NCBI GenBank assembly: GCA_964058805.1
Contig: CAXKVV010001809.1
Coordinates: 1-21,489 of the forward strand
Origin: Schoenoplectus triqueter
Taxonomy: Eukaryota > Streptophyta > Magnoliopsida > Poales > Cyperaceae
Length of the DNA: 21,489 nt
Direction: 5' to 3'
Part shown: positions 1 to 9,308 of the stretch, piece after piece
Layout of the letters: every line of letters starts with the position of its first letter
Position numbering within the stretch: position 1 is the first letter of the stretch
Translations under genes and position numbers: made by a program
The notes under the pieces: model-generated
Seen by the model: only the letters and a program-made list of their open reading frames with translations
What the model was told of the DNA's origin: nothing
Database searches by the model: none

Positions 1-650
1 GGTGCGCAGTTGTTCGGGTCCCGTTTTCACGTTTTGCGCTCCCGGACTCGTTTTCGGCGGTGCGGAGTTTGTCGGGTCCCGTTTTCACGTTTTGCGCGCC
101 CGGAATCGTTTTCGGCGGTGCCGAGTGCGTCGGGTCCCGTTTTCACGTTTTGCGCGCCCGGACTCGTTTTCGGCGGTGCGGAGTTCGTCGGGTCCCGTTT
201 TCACGTTTTGCGCGCCATGACTCGTTTTCGGCGGTGCGGAGTGCGTCGGGTCCCGTTTTCACGTTTTGCGCGCCCGGACTCGTTTTCGGTGGTGCCGAGT
301 ACGTCGGGTCCCGTTTTCACGTTTTGCGTGCCCGGACTCATTTTCGGTGGTGGGGAGTGCGTCGGGTCCTGTTTTCACATTTTGCGCGCCCGGACTCGGT
401 TTCGGCGGTGCCGGGTGCGTCGGGTCCTGTTTTCACGTTTTGCGCCCCCGGACTCGGTTTCGGCGGTCCCGAGTGCGTCGGGTCCAGTTTTCACGTTTTG
501 CGCGCCCGGACTCGTTTTCGGCGGTGCGGAGTGCGTCGGGTCCCGTTTTCACGTTTTGCGCGCCCGGACTCGTTTTCGGCGGTGCCGGATGCGTCGGGTC
601 TCGTTTTCAAGTTTTGCGCTCTCGGACTAGTTTTCGGCGGTGCGGAGTGC
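1..650 (+). repeat. C-type HOR block, partial (left edge)
   Basis: This is the right-hand part of a 13-monomer C unit plus one further monomer, matching 14652-15301 at an offset of 14,651 bp. Diagnostic variants in order are GCGCAGTTG at 4, a CCGGAATCG monomer near 110, GCGCGCCATGACTCG near 210, GGTGGTGGGGAG near 347, GGTCCAG near 481, and the monomer with TTTTCAAG and GGACTAG at 593-650. Several are shared with the B family, so C is read as a shortened B derivative. There are few differences from the 14.65-kb copy, for example GAGTACG for GAGTTCG near 298. Confidence 0.8.
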
Positions 651-883
651 GTCGGGTCCCGTTTTCACGTTTTGCGCGCCCGAACTCGTTTTTCGGCGGT
701 GCCGGGTGCGTCGGGTCCCGTTTTCACGTTTTGCGCGCCCGGATTTGTTTTCGGCGGTGCCGCGTGCGTCGGGTCCCGTTTTCACGTTTTGCGCGCCCGG
801 ACTCGTTTTCGGCGGTGCCGCGTCCGTCGGGTCCCGTTTTCACGTTTTGTGCGCCCGGACTCGTTTTCGGCGGTGCCGAGTGC

Positions 884-1986
884 GTCGGGTCCCGTTTTCA
901 TGTTTAGGGCGCCCGGACTCGTTTTCGGCGGTGCCGAGTGCGTCGGATCCCGTTTTCACTTTTTGCGCGCCCGGACTCGTTTTCGGCGGTGCCGAGTGCG
1001 GCGGGTCCCGTTTTCACGTTTTGCGCTCCCGGACTCGTTTTCGGCGGTGCAGAGTTCGTCGGGTCCCGTTTTCACGTTTTGCGCGCCCGGACTCGTTTTC
1101 GGCGGTGCCGAGTGCGTCGGGTCCCGTTTTCACGTTTTGCGCGCCCGGACTCGTTTTCGGCGGTGCCGTGTTCGTCGGGTCCCGTTTTCACGTTTTGCGC
1201 GCCCGGACTCGTTTTCGGTGGTGGGGAGTGCGTCGGGTCCCGTTTTCACGTTTTGCGCGCCCGTACTCGTTTTCGGCGGTGCCGAGTGCGTCGGGTCCCG
1301 TTTTCACGTTTTGCGCGTCCGGACTCATTTTCGACGGTGCCGAGTGCGTCGGGTTCCGTTTTCACGTTTTACGCGCCCGGACTCGTTTTCGGCGGTGCCC
1401 AGTGCTCGAGTCCCGTTGTCACGTTTTACGCTCCCGGACTCGTTTTCGGCGGTGCCGAGTGCGTCGGGTCCCGTTTTCACGTTTTGCGCTCCCGGACTCG
1501 TTTTCGGCGGTGCGGAGTGCGTCGGGTCCCGTTTTCACGTTTTGCGCGCACGGACTCGTTTTTAGGCGGTGCCGGGTGCGTCGGGTCCCGTTTTCACGTT
1601 TTGTGCCCCCGGACTCGTTTTCGGCGGTGCGAAGTTGTTCGGGTGACGTTTTCACGTTTTGCGCGCCCGGACTCGTTTTCGATGGTGCGGAGTGCGTCGG
1701 GTCCCGTTTTCACGTTTTGCGCGCCCGGACTCGTTTTTCGGCGGTGCCGGGTGCGTCGGGTCCTGTTTTCACGTTTTGCGCCCCCGGACACGGTTTCGGC
1801 GGTCCCGAGTGCGTCGGGTCCCGTTTTCACGTTTTGCGCGCCCGGATTCGTTTTAAGCGGTGCCGCGTGCGTCGGGTCCCGTTTTCACGTTTTGCGCGCC
1901 CGGACTCGTTTTCGGCGGTGCCGCGTCCGTCGGGTCCCGTTTTCACGTTTTGTGCGCCCGGACTCGTTTTCGGCGGTGCCGAGTGC
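884..1986 (+). repeat. A-type HOR unit, complete 19-mer (1,103 bp)
   Basis: Nineteen distinguishable monomers occur in the fixed A order. A1 has TTTTCATGTTTAGGG; A2 GTCGGATCC; A3 GGCGGGTCC with GCAGAGTTC; A5 GCCGTGTTC; A6 GGTGGTGGGGAG; A7 CCCGTACTCG; A8 GCGTCCGGACTCA with TTTTCGACGG; A9 GGGTTCCG; A10 CTCGAGTCCCGTTGTC; A12 GCGCACGG with TTTTTAGGCGG; A13 GCGAAGTTG; A14 GGGTGACG with CGATGGTG; A15 GTTTTTCGG; A16 GGTCCTG with GGACACGG; A17 GGATTCGTTTTAAGCGG; A18 GCCGCGTCC; A19 TTTTGTGCGCC. The length is 19 x 58 plus 1. In this copy A2 has CACTTTTTGCG instead of CACGTTTTGCG near 958. Confidence 0.9.
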
Positions 1987-3088
1987 GTCGGGTCCCGTTT
2001 TCATGTTTAGGGCGCCCGGACTCGTTTTCGGCGGTGCCGAGTGCGTCGGATCCCGTTTTCACGTTTTGCGCGCCCGGACTCGTTTTCGGCGGTGCCGAGT
2101 GCGGCGGGTCCCGTTTTCACGTTTTGCGCTCCCGGACTCGTTTTCGGCGGTGCAGAGTTCGTCGGGTCCCGTTTTCACGTTTTGCGCGCCCGGACTCTTT
2201 TTCGGCGGTGCCGAGTGCGTCGGGTCCCGTTTTCACGTTTTGCGCGCCCGGACTCGTTTTCGGCGGTGCCGTGTTCGTCGGGTCCCGTTTTCACGTTTTG
2301 CGCGCCCGGACTCGTTTTCGGTGGTGGGGAGTGCGTCGGGTCCCGTTTTCACGTTTTGCGCGCCCGTACTCGTTTTCGGCGGTGCCGAGTGCGTCGGGTC
2401 CCGTTTTCACGTTTTGCGCGTCCGGACTCATTTTCGACGGTGCCGAGTGCGTCGGGTTCCGTTTTCACGTTTTACGCGCCCGGACTCGTTTTCGGCGGTG
2501 CCCAGTGCTCGAGTCCCGTTGTCACGTTTTACGCTCCCGGACTCGTTTTCGGCGGTGCCGAGTGCGTCGGGTCCCGTTTTCACGTTTTGCGCTCCCGGAC
2601 TCGTTTTCGGCGGTGCGGAGTGCGTCGGGTCCCGTTTTCACGTTTTGCGCGCACGGACTCGTTTTTAGGCGGTGCCGGGTGCGTCGGGTCCCGTTTTCAC
2701 GTTTTGTACCCCGGACTCGTTTTCGGCGGTGCGAAGTTGTTCGGGTGACGTTTTCACGTTTTGCGCGCCCGGACTCGTTTTCGATGGTGCGGAGTGCGTC
2801 GGGTCCCGTTTTCACGTTTTGCGCGCCCGGACTCGTTTTTCGGCGGTGCCGGGTGCGTCGGGTCCTGTTTTCACGTTTTGCGCCCCCGGACACGGTTTCG
2901 GCGGTCCCGAGTGCGTCGGGTCCCGTTTTCACGTTTTGCGCGCCCGGATTTGTTTTAAGCGGTGCCGCGTGCGTCGGGTCCCGTTTTCACGTTTTGCGCG
3001 CCCGGACTCGTTTTCGGCGGTGCCGCGTCCGTCGGGTCCCGTTTTCACGTTTTGTGCGCCCGGACTCGTTTTCGGCGGTGCCGAGTGC
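1987..3088 (+). repeat. A-type HOR unit, complete 19-mer (1,102 bp)
   Basis: This is the same ordered set of 19 monomers as at 884-1986. Private changes are GGACTCTTTTTCGG near 2190 (G to T), a one-base loss with a substitution in A13 (TTTTGTACCCCGG near 2704), and GGATTTGTTTTAAG near 2946. The single deletion makes this unit 1,102 rather than 1,103 bp. Confidence 0.9.
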
Positions 3089-3262
3089 GTCGGGTCCCGT
3101 TTTCATGTTTAGGGCGCCCGGACTCGTTTTCGGCGGTGCCGAGTGCGTCGGATCCCGTTTTCACGTTTTGCGCGCCCGGACTCGTTTTCGGCGGTGCCGA
3201 GTGCGGCGGGTCCCGTTTTCACGTTTTGCGCTCCCGGACTCGTTTTCGGCGGTGCAGAGTTC
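3089..3262 (+). repeat. A-type HOR unit, truncated after A3
   Basis: Monomers A1, A2 and A3 are present. The next monomer (3263-3320) has the GGTGGTGCCGAGTTC ending seen in monomer B8, so the A unit is broken at the third to fourth monomer and the B pattern follows. The same breakpoint occurs at 12396/12397, showing that the junction itself was duplicated. Confidence 0.82.
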
Positions 3263-3959
3263 GTCGGGTCCCGTTTTCACGTTTTGCGCGCCCGGACTCG
3301 TTTTCGGTGGTGCCGAGTTCGTCGGGTCCCGTTTTCACGTTTTGCGCGCCCGGACTCGTTTTCGGTGGTGGGGAGTGCGTCGGGTCCTGTTTTCACATTT
3401 TGCGCGCCCGGACTCGGTTTCGGCGGTGCCGGGTGCGTCGGGTCCTGTTTTCACGTTTTGCGCCCCCGGACTCGGTTTTGGCGGTCCCGAGTGCGTCGGG
3501 TCCCGTTTTCACGTTTTACGCGCCCGGACTCGTTTTCGACGGTGCGGAGTGCTTCGGGCCCCGTTTTCACATTTTGCGAGCCCGGACTCGTTTTTCGGCG
3601 GTGCCGGGTGAGTCGGGTCCTGTTTTCACGTTTTGCGCCCCCGGACTCGGTTTCGGCGGTCCCGAGTGCGTCGGGTCCCGTTTTCACGTTTTGCGCGCCC
3701 GCACTCGTTTTCGGCGGTGCCCAGTGCGTCGGGTCCCGTTTTCACATTTTGCGCGCCCGGACTCGTTTTCGGGGGTGCCGGGTGCGTCGGGTCCCGTTTT
3801 CACGTTTTGTGCGCCCGGACTCGTTTTCGGCGGTGCCGAGTGCGTCGGGTCCCGTTTTCACGTTTTGGGCGCCCGGACTCGTTTTCGGCGGTGCCGAGTG
3901 CGTCGGGTCCCGTTTTCACGTTTTGCGCGCCCGGACTCGTTTTCGGCGGTGCCGGGTGC

Positions 3960-5238
3960 GTCGGGTCCCGTTTTCAAGTTTTGCGCTCTCGGACTAGTTT
4001 TCGGCGGTCCCGAGGGCGTCGGGTCCCGTTTTCACGTTTTGCGCGCACGGACTCGTTTTCGGCGATGCCGGGTGCGTCGGGTCCCGTTTTCCCCTTTTTG
4101 TGCCCCCGGACTCGTTTTCGGCGGTGCGCAGTTGTTCGGATCCCGTTTTCACGTTTTGCGCTCCCGGACTCGTTTTCGGCGGTGCGGAGTTCGTCGGGTC
4201 CCGTTTTCACGTTTTGCGCGCCCGGACTCGTTTTCGGCGGTGCCGAGTGCGTCGGGTCCCGCTTTCACGTATTGCACGCCCGGACTCGTTTTCGGCGGTG
4301 CGGAGTTCGTCGGGTCCCGTTTTCACGTTTTGCGCGCTCGGACTCGTTTTCGGCGGTGCGGAGTGCGTCGGGTCCCGTTTTCACGTTTTGCGCGCCCGGA
4401 CTCGTTTTCGGTGGTGCCGAGTTCGTCGGGTCCCGTTTTCACGTTTTGCGCGCCCGGACTTGTTTTTCGGCGGTGCCGGGTGCGTCGGGTCCTGTTTTCA
4501 CGTTTTGCGCCCCCGGACTCGGTTTCGGCGGTCCCGAGTGCGTCGGGTCCCGTATTCACGTTTTGCGCGCCCGGACTCATTTTCGACGGTGCGGAGTGCG
4601 TCGGGTCCCGTTTTCATGTTTTGCGAGCCCGGACTCGTTTTTCGGCGGTGCCGGGTGAGTCGGGTCCTGTTTTCACGTTTTGCGCCCCCGGACTCGGTTT
4701 CGGCGGTCCCGAGTGCGTCGGGTCCCGTTTTCACGTTTTGTGCGCCCGGACTCGTTTTCGGCGGTGCGGAGTGCGTCGGGTCCCGTTTTCACATTTTGCG
4801 CGCCCGGACTCATTTTCGGGGGTGCCGGGTGCGTCGGGTCCCGTTTTCACGTTTTGTGCGCCCGGACTCGTTTTCGGCGGTGCCGGGTGCGTCGGGTCCC
4901 GTTTTCACGTTTTGTGCGCCCGGACTCGTTTTCGGCGGTGCCGCGTCCGTCGGGTCCCGTTTTCACGTTTTGGGCGCCCGGACTCGTTTTCGGCGGTGCC
5001 GAGTGCGTCGGGTCCCGTTTTCACGTTTTGCGCGCCCGGACTCGTTTTCGGCGGTGCGGAGTGCGTCGGGTCCCGTTTTCACGTTTTGCGCGCCCGGACA
5101 CGTTTTCGGCGGTGCCGGGTGCGTCGGGTCCCGTTTTCACGTTTTGGGCGCCCGGACTCGTTTTCGGCGGTGCCGAGTGCGTCGGGTCCCGTTTTCACGT
5201 TTTGCGCGCCCGGACTCGTTTTCGGCGGTGCCGGGTGC
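3960..5238 (+). repeat. B-type HOR unit, complete 22-mer (1,279 bp)
   Basis: Twenty-two ordered monomers. B1 has TTTTCAAG, GCTCTCGGACTAG and GAGGGC; B2 GCGCACGG with GGCGATGCC; B3 TTTTCCCCTTTTTG with GCGCAGTTG; B4 TTCGGATCC; B6 GGTCCCGCTTTCACG with GCACGCCC; B8 GGTGGTGCCGAGTTC; B9 GGACTTGTTTTTCGG; B10 and B13 GGTCCTG with GGACTCGGTTTCGG; B11 CCCGTATTCACG; B12 TTTTCATGTTTTGCGAG ending GGGTGA; B15 TTTTCACATTTTG with CGGGGGTG; B17 GCCGCGTCC; B18 and B21 TTTTGGGCGCC; B20 GGACACGTTTTC. The length is 22 x 58 plus 3 (extra bases in B3, B9 and B12). Private changes include TTTTTGTGCCCCC in B3, CACGTATTGCACG near 4266 and GCGCTCGGACTCG near 4334. Confidence 0.88.
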
Positions 5239-6517
5239 GTCGGGTCCCGTTTTCAAGTTTTGCGCTCTCGGACTAGTTTTCGGCGGTCCCGAGGGCGTCG
5301 GGTCCCGTTTTCACGTTTTGCGCGCACGGACTCGTTTTCGGCGATGCCGGGTGCGTCGGGTCCCGTTTTCCCCTTTTTGCGCCCCCGGACTCGTTTTCGG
5401 CGGTGCGCAGTTGTTCGGATCCCGTTTTCACGTTTTGCGCTCCCGGACTCGTTTTCGGCGGTGCGGAGTTCGTCGGGTCCCGTTTTCACGTTTTGCGCGC
5501 CCGGACTCGTTTTCGGCGGTGCCGAGTGCGTCGGGTCCCGCTTTCACGTTTTGCACGCCCGGACTCGTTTTCGGCGGTGCGGAGTTCGTCGGGTCCCGTT
5601 TTCACGTTTTGCGCGCCCGGACTCGTTTTCGGCGGTGCGGAGTGCGTCGGGTCCCGTTTTCACGTTTTGCGCGCCCGGACTCGTTTTCGGTGGTGCCGAG
5701 TTCGTCGGGTCCCGTTTTCACGTTTTGCGCGCCCGGACTTGTTTTTCGGCGGTGCCGGGTGCGTCGGGTCCTGTTTTCACGTTTTGCGCCCCCGGACTCG
5801 GTTTCGGCGGTCCCGAGTGCGTCGGGTCCCGTATTCACGTTTTGCGCGCCCGGACTCGTTTTCGACGGTGCGGAGTGCGTCGGGTCCCGTTTTCATGTTT
5901 TGCGAGCCCGGACTCGTTTTTCGGCGGTGCCGGGTGAGTCGGGTCCTGTTTTCACGTTTTGCGCCCCCGGACTCGGTTTCGGCGGTCCCGAGTGCGTCGG
6001 GTCCCGTTTTCACGTTTTGTGCGCCCGGACTCGTTTTCGGCGGTGCGGAGTGCGTCGGGTCCCGTTTTCACATTTTGCGCGCCCGGACTCGTTTTCGGGG
6101 GTGCCGGGTGCGTCGGGTCCCGTTTTCACGTTTTGTGCGCCCGGACTCGTTTTCGGCGGTGCCGGGTGCGTCGGGTCCCGTTTTCACGTTTTGTGCGCCC
6201 GGACTCGTTTTCGGCGGTGCCGCGTCCGTCGGGTCCCGTTTTCACGTTTTGGGCGCCCGGACTCGTTTTCGGCGGTGCCGAGTGCGTCGGGTCCCGTTTT
6301 CACGTTTTGCGCGCCCGGACTCGTTTTCGGCGGTGCGGAGTGCGTCGGGTCCCGTTTTCACGTTTTGCGCGCCCGGACACGTTTTCGGCGGTGCCGGGTG
6401 CGTCGGGTCCCGTTTTCACGTTTTGGGCGCCCGGACTCGTTTTCGGCGGTGCCGAGTGCGTCGGGTCCCGTTTTCACGTTTTGCGCGCCCGGACTCGTTT
6501 TCGGCGGTGCCGGGTGC
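5239..6517 (+). repeat. B-type HOR unit, complete 22-mer (1,279 bp)
   Basis: The monomer order is the same as at 3960-5238, starting exactly 1,279 bp downstream. Differences from the preceding unit are a handful of substitutions, for example TTTTTGCGCCCCC instead of TTTTTGTGCCCCC in B3, and GGACTCG instead of GGACTCA in B11 and B15. Confidence 0.9.
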
Positions 6518-7216
6518 GTCGGGTCCCGTTTTCAAGTTTTGCGCTCTCGGACTAGTTTTCGGCGGTCCCGAGGGCGTCGGGTCCCGTTTTCACGTTTTGC
6601 GCGCACGGACTCGTTTTCGGCGATGCCGGGTGCGTCGGGTCCCGTTTTCCCCTTTTTGCGCCCCCGGACTCGTTTTCGGCGGTGCGCAGTTGTTCGGATC
6701 CCGTTTTCACGTTTTGCGCTCCCGGACTCGTTTTCGGCGGTGCGGAGTTCGTCGGGTCCCGTTTTCACGTTTTGCGCGCCCGGACTCGTTTTCGGCGGTG
6801 CCGAGTGCGTCGGGTCCCGCTTTCACGTTTTGCACGCCCGAACTCGTTTTCGGCGGTGCGGAGTTCGTCGGGTCCCGTTTTCACGTTTTGCGCGCCCGGA
6901 CTCGTTTTCGGCGGTGCGGAGTGCGTCGGGTCCCGTTTTCACGTTTTGCGCGCCCGGACTCGTTTTCGGTGGTGCCGAGTTCGTCGGGTCCCGTTTTCAC
7001 GTTTTGCGCGCCCGGACTTGTTTTTCGGCGGTGCCGGGTGCGTTGGGTCCTGTTTTCACGTTTTGCGCCCCCGGACTCGGTTTCGGCGGTCCCGAGTGCG
7101 TCGGGTCCCGTATTCACGTTTTGCGCGCCCGGACTCGTTTTCGACGGTGCGGAGTGCGTCGGGTCCCGTTTTCATGTTTTGCGAGCCCGGACTCGTTTTT
7201 CGGCGGTGCCGGGTGA
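6518..7216 (+). repeat. B-type HOR unit, truncated after B12
   Basis: Monomers B1 to B12 are present (12 x 58 plus 3 bp), and the pattern then breaks. B6 carries a private GCACGCCCGAACTCG near 6831, and B9 ends in GTGCGTTGGG near 7040. The monomer after B12 is not B13 but a C-like monomer. Confidence 0.85.
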
Positions 7217-7390
7217 GTCGGGTCCCGTTTTCACGTTTTGCGTGCCCGGACTCGGTTTCGGCGGTCCCGAGTGCGTCGGGTCCAGTTTTCACGTTTTGCG
7301 CGCCCGGACTCGGTTTCGGCGGTGCGGAGTGCGTCGGGTCCCGTTTTCACGTTTTGCGAGCCCGGACTCGTTTTCGGCGGTGCCGGATGC
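7217..7390 (+). repeat. Three-monomer C-like bridge between B and A blocks
   Basis: Three 58-bp monomers do not fit the A or B order. They carry GCGTGCCCGGACTCGG, then GGTCCAG (otherwise seen only in C, near 481 and 15132), then GCGAGCCCGG with GCCGGATGC (like C near 586). They are read as a remnant of a C unit left at a B-to-A recombination junction. Confidence 0.65.
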
Positions 7391-8204
7391 GTCGGGTCCC
7401 GTTTTCACGTTTTGCGCGCCCGGACTCGTTTTTCGGCGGTGCCGGGTGCGTCGGGTCCTGTTTTCACGTTTTGCGCGCCCGGACACGGTTTCGGCGGTCC
7501 CGAGTGCGTCGGGTCCCGTTTTCACGTTTTGCGCGCCCGGATTCGTTTTAAGCGGTGCCGCGTGCGTCGGGTCCCGTTTTCACGTTTTGCGCGCCCGGAC
7601 TCGTTTTCGGCGGTGCCGCGTCCGTCGGGTCCCGTTTTCACGTTTTGTGCGCCCGGACTCGTTTTCGGCGGTGCCGAGTGCGACGGACTCGTTTTCACGT
7701 TTTGCGCTCCCGGACTCGTTTTCGGCGGTGCGGAGTGCGTCGGGTCCCGTTTTCACGTTTTGCGCGCACGGACTCGTTTTTAGGCGGTGCCGGGTGCGTC
7801 GGGTCCCGTTTTCACGTTTTGTGCCCCCGGACTCGTTTTCGGCGGTGCGAAGTTGTTCGGGTGACGTTTTCACGTTTTGCGCGCCCGGACTCGTTTTCGA
7901 TGGTGCGGAGTGCGTCGGGTCCCGTTTTCACGTTTTGCGCGCCCGGACTCGTTTTTCGGCGGTGCCGGGTGCGTCGGGTCCTGTTTTCACGTTTTGCGCC
8001 CCCGGACACGGTTTCGGCGGTCCCGAGTGCGTCGGGTCCCGTTTTCACGTTTTGCGCGCCCGGATTCGTTTTAAGCGGTGCCGCGTGCGTCGGGTCCCGT
8101 TTTCACGTTTTGCGCGCCCGGACTCGTTTTCGGCGGTGCCGCGTCCGTCGGGTCCCGTTTTCACGTTTTGTGCGCCCGGACTCGTTTTCGGCGGTGCCGA
8201 GTGC
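7391..8204 (+). repeat. Rearranged A-type unit (A15-A19 joined to A11-A19)
   Basis: A15, A16, A17, A18 and A19 run from 7391 to 7681. The next monomer should be A1, but 7682-7738 is a 57-bp hybrid with A11-type GCGCTCCCGG and GCGGAGTGC, and A12-A19 follow. Monomers A1-A10 are therefore skipped. The hybrid begins GACGGACTCGTTTTCACG where GTCGGGTCCCGTTTTCACG is expected. Confidence 0.8.
7682..7738 (+). repeat. Hybrid 57-bp monomer at a half-monomer junction
   Basis: The monomer begins GACGGACTCGTTTTCACG. The segment before CGTTTTC comes from the second half-repeat (GGACT), and the segment after it from the first half-repeat (ACGTTTTGCG). The join falls in the 7-bp CGTTTTC word shared by the two halves. 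It marks the A19-to-A11 rearrangement. Confidence 0.75.
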
Positions 8205-9308
8205 GTCGGGTCCCGTTTTCATGTTTAGGGCGCCCGGACTCGTTTTCGGCGGTGCCGAGTGCGTCGGATCCCGTTTTCACGTTTTGCGCGCCCGGACTCG
8301 TTTTCGGCGGTGCCGAGTGCGGCGGGTCCCGTTTTCACGTTTTGCGCTCCCGGACTCGTTTTCGGCGGTGCAGAGTTCGTCGGGTCCCGTTTTCACGTTT
8401 TGCGCGCCCGGACTCGTTTTCGGCGGTGCCGAGTGCGTCGGGTCCCGTTTTCACGTTTTGCGCGCCCGGACTCGTTTTCGGCGGTGCCGTGTTCGTCGGG
8501 TCCCGTTTTCACGTTTTGCGCGCCCGGACTCGTTTTCGGTGGTGGGGAGTGCGTCGGGTCCCGTTTTCACGTTTTGCGCGCCCGTACTCGTTTTCGGCGG
8601 TGCCGAGTGCGTCGGGTCCCGTTTTCACGTTTTGCGCGTCCGGACTCATTTTCGACGGTGCCGAGTGCGTCGGGTTCCGTTTTCACGTTTTACGCGCCCG
8701 GACTCGTTTTTCGGCGGTGCCCAGTGCTCGAGTCCCGTTGTCACGTTTTACGCTCCCGGACTCGTTTTCGGCGGTGCCGAGTGCGTCGGGTCCCGTTTTC
8801 ACGTTTTGCGCTCCCGGACTCGTTTTCGGCGGTGCGGAGTGCGTCGGGTCCCGTTTTCACGTTTTGCGCGCACGGACTCGTTTTTAGGCGGTGCCGGGTG
8901 CGTCGGGTCCCGTTTTCACGTTTTGTGCCCCCGGACTCGTTTTCGGCGGTGCGAAGTTGTTCGGGTGACGTTTTCACGTTTTGCGCGCCCGGACTCGTTT
9001 TCGATGGTGCGCAGTGCGTCGGGTCCCGTTTTCACGTTTTGCGCGCCCGGACTCGTTTTTCGGCGGTGCCGGGTGCGTCGGGTCCTGTTTTCACGTTTTG
9101 CGCGCCCGGACACGGTTTCGGCGGTCCCGGGTGCGTCGGGTCCCGTTTTCACGTTTTGCGCGCCCGGATTCGTTTTCGGCGGTGCCGCGTGCGTCGGGTC
9201 CCGTTTTCACGTTTTGCGCGCCCGGACTCGTTTTCGGCGGTGCCGCGTCCGTCGGGTCCCGTTTTCACGTTTTGTGCGCCCGGACTCGTTTTCGGCGGTG
9301 CCGAGTGC
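8205..9308 (+). repeat. A-type HOR unit, complete 19-mer (1,104 bp)
   Basis: Full A1-A19 order with an extra T in A9 (GACTCGTTTTTCGGCGGTGCCCAG near 8700), which explains the length of 1,104. It also has GATGGTGCGCAG in A14, GCGCGCCCGGACACGG in A16, GGTCCCGGGTGCG near 9126, and lacks the AA of A17 (GGATTCGTTTTCGG near 9168). The A9, A14 and A16 changes recur in units near 18.2-19.6 kb. Confidence 0.88.

Larger units (their letters stand above)
651..3262 (+). repeat. A-type HOR block I
   Basis: The block enters the A pattern by joining a B1-like monomer (593-650) to A15, A17, A18 and A19 (651-883), with A16 missing. It then carries two complete 19-monomer units (884-1986 and 1987-3088) and the first three monomers of a third (3089-3262). 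The A pattern ends where monomer 3263-3320 takes on the B-type GGTGGTGCCGAGTTC ending. Confidence 0.88.
3263..7216 (+). repeat. B-type HOR block I
   Basis: The block contains an irregular 12-monomer lead-in (3263-3959), two complete 22-monomer units (3960-5238 and 5239-6517), and 12 monomers of a third unit (6518-7216). Adjacent B units are almost identical and spaced exactly 1,279 bp apart, which indicates recent amplification or homogenisation. The lead-in resembles C and B monomers, including TTTTCACATTTTGCG, GGACTCGGTTTTGG and CTTCGGGCCCC near 3552. Confidence 0.88.

Noticed and set aside
930..960. GGATCC, CTCGAG and ACTAGT words as functional sites
   Set aside because: They occur about once per HOR unit (A2 and B4, A10, and B1 respectively) because of fixed monomer variants. 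They are useful as markers of unit spacing but give no evidence of function.
2522..2932. Reverse-strand open frames of about 60-140 codons (lysine- and arginine-rich)
   Set aside because: Each monomer has one reverse-strand TGA, so frames close about every 174 bp unless a variant removes it. The frames recur once per HOR unit at fixed places, as expected for repeats rather than genes.
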